Positions 1-7,241 of a stretch of DNA of 10,720 bases are shown piece after piece; within the stretch, counting starts at the first letter, position 1; every line of letters begins with the position of its first letter. This DNA comes from Bacteroidaceae bacterium (GTDB lineage: Bacteria > Bacteroidota > Bacteroidia > Bacteroidales > Bacteroidaceae): positions 1-10,720 of the forward strand of contig JAFNWA010000239.1 in assembly GCA_017383665.1 (NCBI GenBank). Direction: 5' to 3'. The position numbers were made by a program, and so were the translations under genes. The notes beneath the pieces were generated by a model. That model worked only from the letters and a program-made list of their open reading frames with translations, was not told the origin of the DNA and made no database searches.

Positions 1-12
1 ATCCTCTTTGCT

Positions 13-84
13 GAGAGGTTGTATAAAAAGAGCTATTTTAAGGCTTGCGAAGCCTGAAAAAGCGCAGTTTACTAAGCGTAAATG
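13..84 (+). repeat. Intergenic direct repeat, copy 1 (uninterrupted)
   Basis: Positions 13-66 match 3991-4044 in the same orientation at 49 of 54 bases by hand alignment. Positions 66-84 match 4123-4141 at 16 of 19. In this copy the two blocks are contiguous. The first block contains a small hairpin, AGGCTT (41-46) / AAGCCT (50-55) with a 3-nt GCG loop. The second contains a weaker TTTAC/GTAAA pair (68-72 / 78-82). No ORF covers the element, so it looks like a short non-coding extragenic repeat. Its family, and whether it is mobile, cannot be told from two copies. Confidence 0.75.
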
Positions 85-140
85 AGCATTTTGAGGGCGA
101 GCATAACGAAAAAAGAGCCTTTTTAGTCAGCCTCTTTTCT

Positions 141-172
141 TTTACAAACAGCATATGTTATTCATATTTTTC
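141..172 (+). promoter_or_regulatory. Possible Bacteroidetes-type promoter for the GH18 gene
   Basis: TATTTTTC at 165-172 matches the Bacteroidetes -7 consensus TAnnTTTG at all but the last base. A TTTA at 141-144, 20 nt upstream, is a one-mismatch version of the -33 TTTG box. The predicted transcript start would lie about 30 nt before the chosen ATG at 209. The region is very A/T-rich, so a chance match is quite possible. Confidence 0.22.
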
Positions 173-208
173 ATACATTCGCGGTATAATAATCTAAAAT
201 CCGGAAAT

Positions 209-3200
209 ATGAAAAGATACGCCATTGCAATCACGCTGTTTATTATATCGCTGTGCTGCACAGCACAGGTAACCAACAGGGCTTTGAGTTTTGAGAGAAA
301 CGGCCGTGTCTCATTGGGCACTCCTCAGAACGGAATAACAAACACGGGCATCACTTTACAGTTGTGGATGAACCCACAACACTGGATTCCCGGTGCTAAT
401 GTCGTAACCTGGGGCAACAGTCTCAACATACAACTTGACAATCCCGGGCAGCTGGTGGTAAAGAGTTGCGAGGATAGTTTCACTTTCACCGACAGCAACC
501 TCTCATCGGGCAACTGGACACACTTGACACTGCATCTGGAGAAGAACAACATACGCCTGCTTGTCAACAACACAAATGAAAAGAACGGCACACTAACAGT
601 GCCATTCACAGTTCCCGTCGAAGAGCCACTGCTGCTTGGTGGCGGTTTTCTTGGCCGCATTGACGAGGTGCGCGTGTGGGATTTCATTCTCCCTGCCGAC
701 TACAACCGTTTCTGGAACAACACAATCGACCGGTTCAATCCTTTGTGGCAGCACATTGTCGCTTACTGGAAGTTCGACCAGACACGCCTTGAGAGCAATG
801 TCTATGACTACAGCGGAAACGGACATAACGGAACATTCAGCGCCAACGGCATAAAGCGCGTTACCGTGACAGACAACCCAAGTTTCACATACCGCCGCAA
901 CCTTGCATATGCAGACTGTAGCCGTTTCTTTGACCGCGGAGTGCAGCAGGGGCAATACCTAAAGAGCAATGTAATAAGCATGATTGGCGCAACAGCGCAG
1001 GCCGACGGCTCACTCAAATACAAGCAACCCGACAACAAGGGTTTCATCACAGGCGGCAGCTACATTGCCGAATATAACGGGCGTACAGGAGTGCTTGACC
1101 TTGCAGGCGAGGGAGCAGAAATGAATGTAGGCAAGGAGTCGCTCATTGCATACAATAACAGCAACTATCTTGAGAGCACTACCGGATACACATTCATGAC
1201 ATGGCTCTCCCTTGACAAGTGGACTCCCGGAGCATTCCTCATCAGAAAGGAGAGCAATGACAACAATGGCATTTCCCTACGCATGGGCGATAGGCACGGT
1301 GAATTCATACTGCGTTGTAACGGAATTGATTTCACATACACCGCCAGCGCAGAACTTGGCAAATGGCATCACATAGGTTTCTCTACCAATGCCACCACAC
1401 TTGGCAGCGAATTTGTCTTTGTTTTTGACAATACCACTGTCACACCCAGCTACAGTCACACCACCGTAGCGGCAACAACGCTCACCGGTTTACGCGATAC
1501 AGACGCCATTATTGGCAATGGCATTGACGGCAAGCTCGACGAGACAATCACCTGGTCGCAGAAGTTCGGTGCAAGCGACATCATAGCTCAAGGCAATACA
1601 CCTATTGAGCCAGGCATTGGGAAAACCATAACCGGAGCGTACTCCCGCAGTGTCGATGGCATGTGGAAATATGACATGGCAGAAGATCTCGGACGCGACA
1701 GCTACTCCACACCCGAGTGGTTCAGGTTGATAAAAGCCACCTTTGATGGATACGAAGGAGCACATGTCACCATCAGCATTGACAAGTGGGCCGATGAGTT
1801 CTTCACAAAGATAAACAACAATGCCCAGTACCGCGAAGCGCTTGCCAATGCCATTGCACAGGTGGGTAACGAGTCATTCCTTGACGGTGTCGATTACGAC
1901 TTTGAGTGGAACAATAATTGGAGCGGTATTGGCACACTGTGTCAATTGGTACGCGCCAAGCTGCACGAGGGCAAGATACAGGCAGTGTCGCCACACGAGC
2001 TGTACTACAATTTCCCCACCGACAAGATGCAGTATGTTGATTACTTCAACTTCCAGGACTACGGCCCTGGCAACAAGAACATATTCAATTTCGACAACTA
2101 CAAGAACTTCTTCACAAAAGCAAAGAACCACGGATATCCCGTTGAGAAAATTATGCTCTCATATGCAACCACCACCAGTGGAGCGATGTACAGCAATGGT
2201 AGCCGCCCGGCAAACACACATGCCGAGTTCTACCCCACGGGCTGGCGTTCAATGCCATATGAGACATTCAGCTACAGCCAGAACAGCTATGATGTTGGTG
2301 AAGGGCTCACCCGTTATTTCACGGGCATGGAGCAGGTATGGTTGCGTAGCGAGTACATGAACAACAACGGTTGTGCCGGCATCTTCTACTGGGATATGGG
2401 CAACGACACACGCGACTGCAACGACCCTCGTTCACTTGCGACATTTGCCTCACTGGCCATAAACAGCAATGTACAGAAAATTATTGAGAAGATTGACGCT
2501 GCAGCCGATGCACCACAAGAGTACGAATACGAAGAGAGTGCAACCACATATTACCGCATACGCGGTGCTGCAGACGGGCACACCACACACTACCTGTACC
2601 AGAACGGCGATGAGCTGTTTGCCGGTGACAAGGGAGGCGAGGCAAGGAGCATATTCTGCTTTGAGGAGGCTACAGAAACCAATGCCTACTACCTTAAAGC
2701 TAACGACGGCCGCTACATACAGGACCGCAGCAAGTTGCAGACAAAACAATCCATCTACCGCTTTGACACCACACCCGTATCGTACAGCATCAAGAGCAAG
2801 GAGTACAGCTACCCCGAGGGAGAATACTGCCTTGAACAGACCTACTACACCCCAAACAAACCCGACTTCACCGATGTGCAGCGTTGCCTAAAGTGCAACG
2901 GCATGGACGAGGGAGTATCGACATGGGGGCCATGGACAGCGGCATCGCACTGGGCGATAGAGCCTGTGTATGGTTGCGACATTTACACAGTTTCACTCGT
3001 TGATGTAGAGGCCATCACCTGCCTTGTAACAGGCTACACCGGCAGCAGCAAGATATACGACGGCGGCTTCATAGCTATTTCTGCCGGTGCGGATATTGCA
3101 CCGGGCGACATTACTGCAACGAGCAATGAGGAGATTACTGTTACCATTGACAAGGCGAGCCGGAGTATTGTCGTTGCTGCAGGTGCTACATGCATTGACA

Positions 3201-3319
3201 AGATGACAGAGCAAAGAGCAGAGAGCAAAGATATCTACGACCTCACAGGCCGCCATGTAGAGGCGATCACTGCACCCGGTATATATATTGTAAACGGCAA
3301 GAAACATATAAAGAGATAA
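209..3319 (+). CDS. Secreted GH18 glycoside hydrolase with two LamG-like domains
   Basis: This is a 1,036-residue secreted hydrolase, probably a chitinase or endo-beta-N-acetylglucosaminidase. Residues 1-20 form a signal peptide (Lys-Arg, a hydrophobic run, then a likely cut after CCTA); no good lipobox is seen. LamG/concanavalin-like modules lie at about 22-160 and 317-452, each ending in a G-[RK]-[IL]-D-E motif followed by an aromatic strand. The GH18 barrel spans about 472-752. Its signature DGVDYDFE is at 559-566, giving E566 as the catalytic acid. Later barrel motifs are SPHELYYN (594-601), NFQDYG (614-619) and GIFYWDMGND (724-733), so the active site looks intact. A lectin-like beta-rich region (about 780-925) follows. 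The last ~29 residues resemble type IX secretion or Bacteroidales C-terminal tails. An in-frame ATG at 155 was rejected because it puts polar sequence before the signal peptide. No susC/susD genes are adjacent. Substrate is not determined. Confidence 0.85.
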   Translation: MKRYAIAITLFIISLCCTAQVTNRALSFERNGRVSLGTPQNGITNTGITLQLWMNPQHWIPGANVVTWGNSLNIQLDNPGQLVVKSCEDSFTFTDSNLSSGNWTHLTLHLEKNNIRLLVNNTNEKNGTLTVPFTVPVEEPLLLGGGFLGRIDEVRVWDFILPADYNRFWNNTIDRFNPLWQHIVAYWKFDQTRLESNVYDYSGNGHNGTFSANGIKRVTVTDNPSFTYRRNLAYADCSRFFDRGVQQGQYLKSNVISMIGATAQADGSLKYKQPDNKGFITGGSYIAEYNGRTGVLDLAGEGAEMNVGKESLIAYNNSNYLESTTGYTFMTWLSLDKWTPGAFLIRKESNDNNGISLRMGDRHGEFILRCNGIDFTYTASAELGKWHHIGFSTNATTLGSEFVFVFDNTTVTPSYSHTTVAATTLTGLRDTDAIIGNGIDGKLDETITWSQKFGASDIIAQGNTPIEPGIGKTITGAYSRSVDGMWKYDMAEDLGRDSYSTPEWFRLIKATFDGYEGAHVTISIDKWADEFFTKINNNAQYREALANAIAQVGNESFLDGVDYDFEWNNNWSGIGTLCQLVRAKLHEGKIQAVSPHELYYNFPTDKMQYVDYFNFQDYGPGNKNIFNFDNYKNFFTKAKNHGYPVEKIMLSYATTTSGAMYSNGSRPANTHAEFYPTGWRSMPYETFSYSQNSYDVGEGLTRYFTGMEQVWLRSEYMNNNGCAGIFYWDMGNDTRDCNDPRSLATFASLAINSNVQKIIEKIDAAADAPQEYEYEESATTYYRIRGAADGHTTHYLYQNGDELFAGDKGGEARSIFCFEEATETNAYYLKANDGRYIQDRSKLQTKQSIYRFDTTPVSYSIKSKEYSYPEGEYCLEQTYYTPNKPDFTDVQRCLKCNGMDEGVSTWGPWTAASHWAIEPVYGCDIYTVSLVDVEAITCLVTGYTGSSKIYDGGFIAISAGADIAPGDITATSNEEITVTIDKASRSIVVAAGATCIDKMTEQRAESKDIYDLTGRHVEAITAPGIYIVNGKKHIKR

Positions 3320-3336
3320 CGACCAAGCAAAAAAGA

Positions 3337-3927
3337 ATGAAGAATGTACAAAAAATAGAGAGACACCCGCTTGAGCCATTTCTGCCACAGAATGCAAGAA
3401 TTCTGATGCTTGGAAGTTTTCCACCGCCACAAGCCAAATGGTCTATGCAATTCTTCTACCCGAATTGGATAAATGACATGTGGCGTGTGATGGGGTTGTT
3501 ATTCTTTGATAACAGACACCATTTTGAGATAAAAGGAGAAAAACAGTTCGACAAAAAAGCTGTTGTGGAGTTTTGCAACCAACAAGGAATTGCGCTCTAC
3601 GATACTGCATGCGAGGTTGTACGACAAAAAGGGAACGCATCGGATAAATTCCTTGAAATTGTAACCCCGACAAATATTCCTGCGTTGCTGGAGCAGATAC
3701 CACATTGCACTGCAATTGTAACAACAGGCGAAAAGGCCAGTGATGTAATAGCATCAAGCTTTGATTGCGAGATACCAAAGGTGGGAAGCATGACCATTGC
3801 AAGGATAAATGGAAAGGAGTACAATTTCTGGCGCATGCCTTCAACTTCAAGAGCCTATCCGTTATCGTTGGAAAAGAAATCTTGCTACTACAGACAGATG
3901 CTACATGCCGAAATTGGCAACATCTAA
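3337..3927 (+). CDS. UDG-superfamily DNA glycosylase, family 6 (HDG)-like
   Basis: This 196-residue cytoplasmic protein is probably a base-excision-repair glycosylase that removes deaminated bases (uracil or hypoxanthine). It opens with HPLEPFL, then a beta strand into the superfamily motif 1, LGSFPP (25-30). FFYPNWINDMW (39-49) aligns with the FYYGHPQNRFW pattern I recall for hypoxanthine-DNA glycosylase-like proteins, placing N46 at the expected catalytic Asn. LYDTACEVVRQKGNASD (87-103) fits the next conserved segment. MPSTSRA (167-173) matches the C-terminal PSTS motif that contacts DNA. Length is normal for the family. It starts 17 nt after the GH18 stop with no promoter in the gap, so co-transcription is likely; the functional reason is unclear. 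The start has an A-rich leader and no Shine-Dalgarno. Base specificity is inference: family 6 fits better than families 1-5, but I cannot run a profile search. Confidence 0.72.
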   Translation: MKNVQKIERHPLEPFLPQNARILMLGSFPPPQAKWSMQFFYPNWINDMWRVMGLLFFDNRHHFEIKGEKQFDKKAVVEFCNQQGIALYDTACEVVRQKGNASDKFLEIVTPTNIPALLEQIPHCTAIVTTGEKASDVIASSFDCEIPKVGSMTIARINGKEYNFWRMPSTSRAYPLSLEKKSCYYRQMLHAEIGNI

Positions 3928-3945
3928 TTTACAATTCCCAATTAA

Positions 3946-3990
3946 AAGAAGGGAACGACCCATTTTATGATTTTGGGTCGTTCCCTTTTT
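3946..3990. terminator. Strong, probably bidirectional intrinsic terminator
   Basis: GGGAACGACCC (3951-3961) is perfectly complementary to GGGTCGTTCCC (3975-3985). One more A-T pair lies inside (3962/3974), and A-rich/T-rich flanks extend the stem outward to 3946/3990; the loop is 11 nt. On the plus strand the hairpin runs into TTTTT 59 nt after the glycosylase stop at 3927. On the minus strand it is followed by TTCTTTTAATT, so it could also end the leu operon, whose last stop codon is at 4163-4165. The convergent gene arrangement makes this double role plausible. Confidence 0.88.
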
Positions 3991-4141
3991 GAGAGGTTGT
4001 ATAAAAAGTTCTATTTTAAGGCTTGAGAAGCCCGAAAAAGCACAACCGACGCTGCATGCGAGAGCAGAGAGTGCTTGCATTCTATGCCGAGCTGCGAGGA
4101 GGGAAAGCCACATCTGTGGGTTAATTTACTATGCGCAAATG
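3991..4141 (+). repeat. Intergenic direct repeat, copy 2 (with 78-nt insertion)
   Basis: Block 1 (3991-4044) matches 13-66 and block 2 (4123-4141) matches 66-84, but here the blocks are split by 78 nt (4045-4122) absent from copy 1. The hairpin is GGCTT (4020-4024) / AAGCC (4028-4032); the outer A-T pair of copy 1 is A·C here. The inserted segment includes an imperfect inverted repeat around 4055-4082 and the 12-mer CCACATCTGTGG (4108-4119). The copy begins directly after the terminator T-run and ends about 20 nt before the leuB stop codon. The direction of the indel (gain here or loss in copy 1) is not known. Confidence 0.72.
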
Positions 4142-4162
4142 CCATTGCGTGCCTCTTCTTAA

Positions 4163-5230
4163 TCAGATATTCCTTGCAATAAAATCTCCCACATCTGTGG
4201 TTGTAGAAGGATTGACACCTTCAGGAGCAATATCCTCTGTAACCACATTCTGTTCTATTGAAAGGTTCACAGCCCTGCGTATTGCAGCACCTGCTTCCAT
4301 GTCGGCAAAAGCATATTCGAACATCATCGCAGCCGATAGTATCGTAGCTATGGGGTTGGCTATGTTCTTACCCGCAGCCTGGGGGTATGAACCATGGATT
4401 GGTTCGAAAAGCGATGTTCCCGTACCGATAGATGCCGATGGCAACAAACCCAATGAGCCGGTAATAACACTCGCTTCGTCTGTAAGAATATCTCCAAACA
4501 TGTTTTCAGTTACCATAACATCAAAATGCTTGGGTTGCTGTATAATCTTCATTGCAGCATTATCGACAAACATATATTCCACCTCCACATTGGGATAATC
4601 CTTCTCCATGGCTTTAGCGGTTTCCCTCCACAGTCGCGATGTAGCCAACACATTTGCCTTGTCCACTACGGTGAGTTTTCCTCGGCGTTTGCCGGCATAC
4701 TCAAAGCCCAAACGGCATATACGCTCTATCTCCTCGCGTGAATAGACACAAGTATCGTAAGCTGTGTTGCCATCCTCGGAGCGTCCCTGCGGGCGGCCAA
4801 AATAGAGTCCGCCGGTGAGCTCGCGCACACAGATAAAATCAGCACCTTCAACAAGGTCATAGCGCAATGGTGAACGGTGAAGTAACGATTCGAAGGTATT
4901 TACGGGACGCAGGTTCGCGTATAGTCCAAGTTTCTTGCGCATGGCAAGCAATCCTTGTTCGGGGCGTACTTTTGCCTCGGGGTTATTATCGAAACGGGGA
5001 TCTCCGATAGCACCAAACAGCACGGCATCTGCATCCATACATGCCTTGTGTGTCTCATCGGGATATGGATTGCCTGTTGCGTCAATGGCAGCTGCACCCA
5101 CAAGGGCGTGTGTATATGTTATGTTATAACCGAACTTTGCAGCTACTGCATCCACAGCCTTTACAGCTTGTGCAACAATCTCCGGGCCTATACCGTCACC
5201 GGGAAGTACCGCAATTCTAATATCTTTCAT
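4163..5230 (-). CDS. leuB: 3-isopropylmalate dehydrogenase
   Basis: This 355-residue cytoplasmic enzyme oxidises and decarboxylates 3-isopropylmalate to 2-oxoisocaproate with NAD+, the last leucine-specific step before transamination. Visible family features are GDGIGPEIV (11-19) and substrate arginines R98, R108 (NLRP) and R136 in VRELTGGLYFG. The catalytic pair is Y143 and K191 (VDKANVL). Metal-binding aspartates are D223 (VDNAAM), D247 and D251 (GDILTDEAS). The C-terminal nucleotide-binding motif is FEPIHGSYPQAAGKNIANP (275-293). Length is normal and all key residues are present. It is the last gene of the operon, starting 11 nt after leuD behind an A/T-rich leader without a Shine-Dalgarno. 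The isocitrate dehydrogenase relatives are excluded by the LeuB-type RELTGGLYFG region and by the leuACD context. Confidence 0.97.
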   Translation of the reverse strand: MKDIRIAVLPGDGIGPEIVAQAVKAVDAVAAKFGYNITYTHALVGAAAIDATGNPYPDETHKACMDADAVLFGAIGDPRFDNNPEAKVRPEQGLLAMRKKLGLYANLRPVNTFESLLHRSPLRYDLVEGADFICVRELTGGLYFGRPQGRSEDGNTAYDTCVYSREEIERICRLGFEYAGKRRGKLTVVDKANVLATSRLWRETAKAMEKDYPNVEVEYMFVDNAAMKIIQQPKHFDVMVTENMFGDILTDEASVITGSLGLLPSASIGTGTSLFEPIHGSYPQAAGKNIANPIATILSAAMMFEYAFADMEAGAAIRRAVNLSIEQNVVTEDIAPEGVNPSTTTDVGDFIARNI

Positions 5231-5241
5231 TTTGTTTTTAT

Positions 5242-5826
5242 TTATCTCTTTTCAAACGATTCAATCTCAGAATGTATGCTGACGAGAAAATCGACATCGT
5301 CATATCCGCTCATCAAGCACTGTTTCTTGTATGGTGCAATCTCAAAAGACTCCTTTATTTCTGTACCGACAATCTCTATTGTCTGAGCCGGCAAATCAAT
5401 GTGCAATTCCATACTCGCATTCTCTTCGGCGGCCTTGAATATCTCAGCAAGCATCTCCTCGCTGACCACTACCGGCAGAAGACCATTATTGAGTGCGTTG
5501 TTGCGGAAGATGTCGGCGAAGAAACTCGACACGACAGCACGGAATCCTGCACCATCAATAGCCCAAGCCGCATGTTCTCGGCTCGAACCGCAACCGAAGT
5601 TCTTTCCGGCAACAAGAATTTCACCTTTGTATATCGGCGAGTTCATCACAAAAGAGGGCTTGGGATTGCCATCCTTGTCATATCTCCAATCACGAAAAAG
5701 GTTCTCACCGAATCCTTCGCGTGTTGTAGCCTTCAAGAAGCGTGCAGGAATTATCTGGTCTGTATCAATATTCTCAATAGGCAGTGGTACCACCGTCGAG
5801 CTTAATGTTGTGAATTTCTGTCTCAT
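5242..5826 (-). CDS. leuD: 3-isopropylmalate dehydratase, small subunit
   Basis: This 194-residue subunit is the swivelling domain of the isopropylmalate isomerase. It combines with LeuC to convert 2-isopropylmalate to 3-isopropylmalate via dehydration and rehydration. Diagnostic motifs are NIDTDQIIPARFL (19-31) and GKNFGCGSSREHAAWA (74-89), the latter with the Ser-Ser-Arg that contacts the substrate. Length matches the ~200-residue bacterial LeuD type rather than the shorter ~165-residue archaeal type. It lies 19 nt after leuC and 11 nt before leuB, so stoichiometric expression with its partner is expected. Confidence 0.97.
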   Translation of the reverse strand: MRQKFTTLSSTVVPLPIENIDTDQIIPARFLKATTREGFGENLFRDWRYDKDGNPKPSFVMNSPIYKGEILVAGKNFGCGSSREHAAWAIDGAGFRAVVSSFFADIFRNNALNNGLLPVVVSEEMLAEIFKAAEENASMELHIDLPAQTIEIVGTEIKESFEIAPYKKQCLMSGYDDVDFLVSIHSEIESFEKR

Positions 5827-5845
5827 AGTTCTTTGCTTAACGGTT

Positions 5846-7240
5846 TTACATCATAGTACGGGGGTCTGTAATTACACCTGTTACAGCAGCAGCTGCTGCA
5901 ACCAGTGGACCAGCCAACAAAGTGCGTGCCTCGGGGCCCTGTCGTCCCTCAAAATTACGGTTCGATGTAGCCACACAGTATTTGCCTGCAGGTATTTTAT
6001 CCTCATTCATAGCCAAACATGCCGAACATCCGGGCTGGCGAAGTTCAAAACCTGCCTCTTCAAGAATATCACGCAATCCTTCTTCTATAGCCATGCGTTC
6101 AACCTCTTTTGAACCGGGGACTATCCACGCCGTTATATTTTCTGCCTTTTTACGACCCTTTACAAAATTGGCAAAGGTACGCAAATCCTCAATGCGCCCG
6201 TTGGTACAGCTACCGACGAACACATAGTCAACAGGCTTGCCAACCATCTTGTCTCCCTCGGTAAAATTCATATAGCCAAGAGCCTTGGCATATGATATTT
6301 TCGATGCGGAATCCATACCCTCGGACGATGGTATCTCACCGTTTACAGCTATACCCATACCAGGGTTTGTGCCGTATGTAATCATTGGCTCAATATCTGC
6401 TGCATCAAATGTAATCTCTTTGTCAAAAACAGCATCATCATCCGAACGCAACTTACTCCAACGCTCCACAGCCTTTTCCCACTCCTCACCTTTTGGAGCG
6501 AACTCGCGTCCACGCAAGTAGTCAAATGTAGTGCTATCAGGTGCAATCATGCCACCACGCGCGCCCATTTCAATACTCATATTACATATTGTCATACGAG
6601 CCTCCATTGATAGTGAGCGTATGGCAGAGCCTGCAAATTCAACAAAATAGCCTGTACCGCCACCAGTGCCTAACTTGGAGATTATATACAGGATAATATC
6701 CTTTGAGCACACACAGGGTTTAAGTTCACCCTCTACATTTATTCTCATGCTCTTGGGCTTTGATTGCAAGATACATTGCGAAGCCAATGCCATCTCCACC
6801 TCGCTTGTGCCAATTCCGAATGCGATGCATCCAAGGGCACCATGTGTTGAAGTGTGGCTGTCACCGCACACGATAGTCATGCCGGGCTGTGTCAAACCGG
6901 TTTGCGGTCCAATCACATGAATAATGCCGTTACGCTCTGAACCAATCGGGAATATTCTTATTCCGTTCTCGGCACAGTTTTTTTCAAGTGTTGCAACCTG
7001 TTGCGCCGATTGTGGTTCTGCAATGGGCAGGTGCTGGTTTTTTGTCGGGATATTATGGTCTGGGCTTGCTGTCACCTGCGCAGGACGGAAAACTCCGATT
7101 CCGCGTTTGCGCAATCCCGCAAAAGCCTGTGGACTTGTCACCTCGTGTATATATTGACGGTCAATATACAGCACACACGAGCCACCATCCAAAACCCGAA
7201 CAGTATGCGAATCCCAAATTTTATCAAACAGTGTATTCAT
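5846..7240 (-). CDS. leuC: 3-isopropylmalate dehydratase, large subunit
   Basis: This is the 464-residue catalytic subunit of isopropylmalate isomerase, an aconitase-family [4Fe-4S] enzyme. The three cluster cysteines are visible: C345 in VGSCTNGR, and C405 and C408 in GCSACLAMN. GDSHTSTHGALG (126-137) and DHNIPT (61-66) are active-site motifs. SNRNFEGRQG (426-435) is the conserved C-terminal segment. Length is typical for bacterial LeuC. The ATG begins one base after the leuA stop codon (TAA-C-ATG), which points to translational coupling, with leuD following after 19 nt. Aconitase itself is unlikely because a separate LeuD-type small subunit is encoded next door. Confidence 0.97.
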   Translation of the reverse strand: MNTLFDKIWDSHTVRVLDGGSCVLYIDRQYIHEVTSPQAFAGLRKRGIGVFRPAQVTASPDHNIPTKNQHLPIAEPQSAQQVATLEKNCAENGIRIFPIGSERNGIIHVIGPQTGLTQPGMTIVCGDSHTSTHGALGCIAFGIGTSEVEMALASQCILQSKPKSMRINVEGELKPCVCSKDIILYIISKLGTGGGTGYFVEFAGSAIRSLSMEARMTICNMSIEMGARGGMIAPDSTTFDYLRGREFAPKGEEWEKAVERWSKLRSDDDAVFDKEITFDAADIEPMITYGTNPGMGIAVNGEIPSSEGMDSASKISYAKALGYMNFTEGDKMVGKPVDYVFVGSCTNGRIEDLRTFANFVKGRKKAENITAWIVPGSKEVERMAIEEGLRDILEEAGFELRQPGCSACLAMNEDKIPAGKYCVATSNRNFEGRQGPEARTLLAGPLVAAAAAVTGVITDPRTMM

Positions 7241-7241
7241 G

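Larger units (their letters stand above)
1..208. other. Gene-free region upstream of the GH18 gene
   Basis: No coding region is supported here. It holds the first copy of the window's direct repeat (13-84), then an A/T-rich stretch. Positions 111-117 (AAAAGAG) can pair with 132-138 (CTCTTTT) across a 14-nt loop, followed by a T-rich run to 143. This could be a weak terminator for a gene left of the window, but seven mostly A-T pairs are not convincing. The last 60 nt before the hydrolase start are A/T-rich and probably contain its promoter. Confidence 0.6.

Noticed and set aside
3..18. CCTCT/AGAGG inverted repeat at the left edge
   Set aside because: Five pairs with a 6-nt loop, not preserved beside repeat copy 2, and no T-run after it.
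19..47. Possible promoter inside the repeat (TTG then TA-rich)
   Set aside because: No TAnnTTTG box at the right spacing; the fit requires shifting the consensus by one base and losing its T-run.
155..208. Upstream in-frame ATG for the GH18 gene
   Set aside because: It would add 18 residues, half of them polar, ahead of a well-formed signal peptide starting at 209.
1821..2360. A 179-codon plus-strand frame inside the GH18 gene
   Set aside because: It is a +1-type shadow of the catalytic domain, rich in Thr, Ser and Arg from codon composition, with no motif.
4131..4598. A plus-strand frame starting in the convergent intergenic region
   Set aside because: Nearly all of it is antisense to the leuB 3' end and it has no domain or leader.
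5399..6112. A 237-codon plus-strand open frame opposite leuD/leuC
   Set aside because: It lies antisense to two intact enzymes, has no recognisable domain, is low in plausibility as a protein (Cys/Ser-rich, patchy) and is best explained as a shadow of the coding strand.
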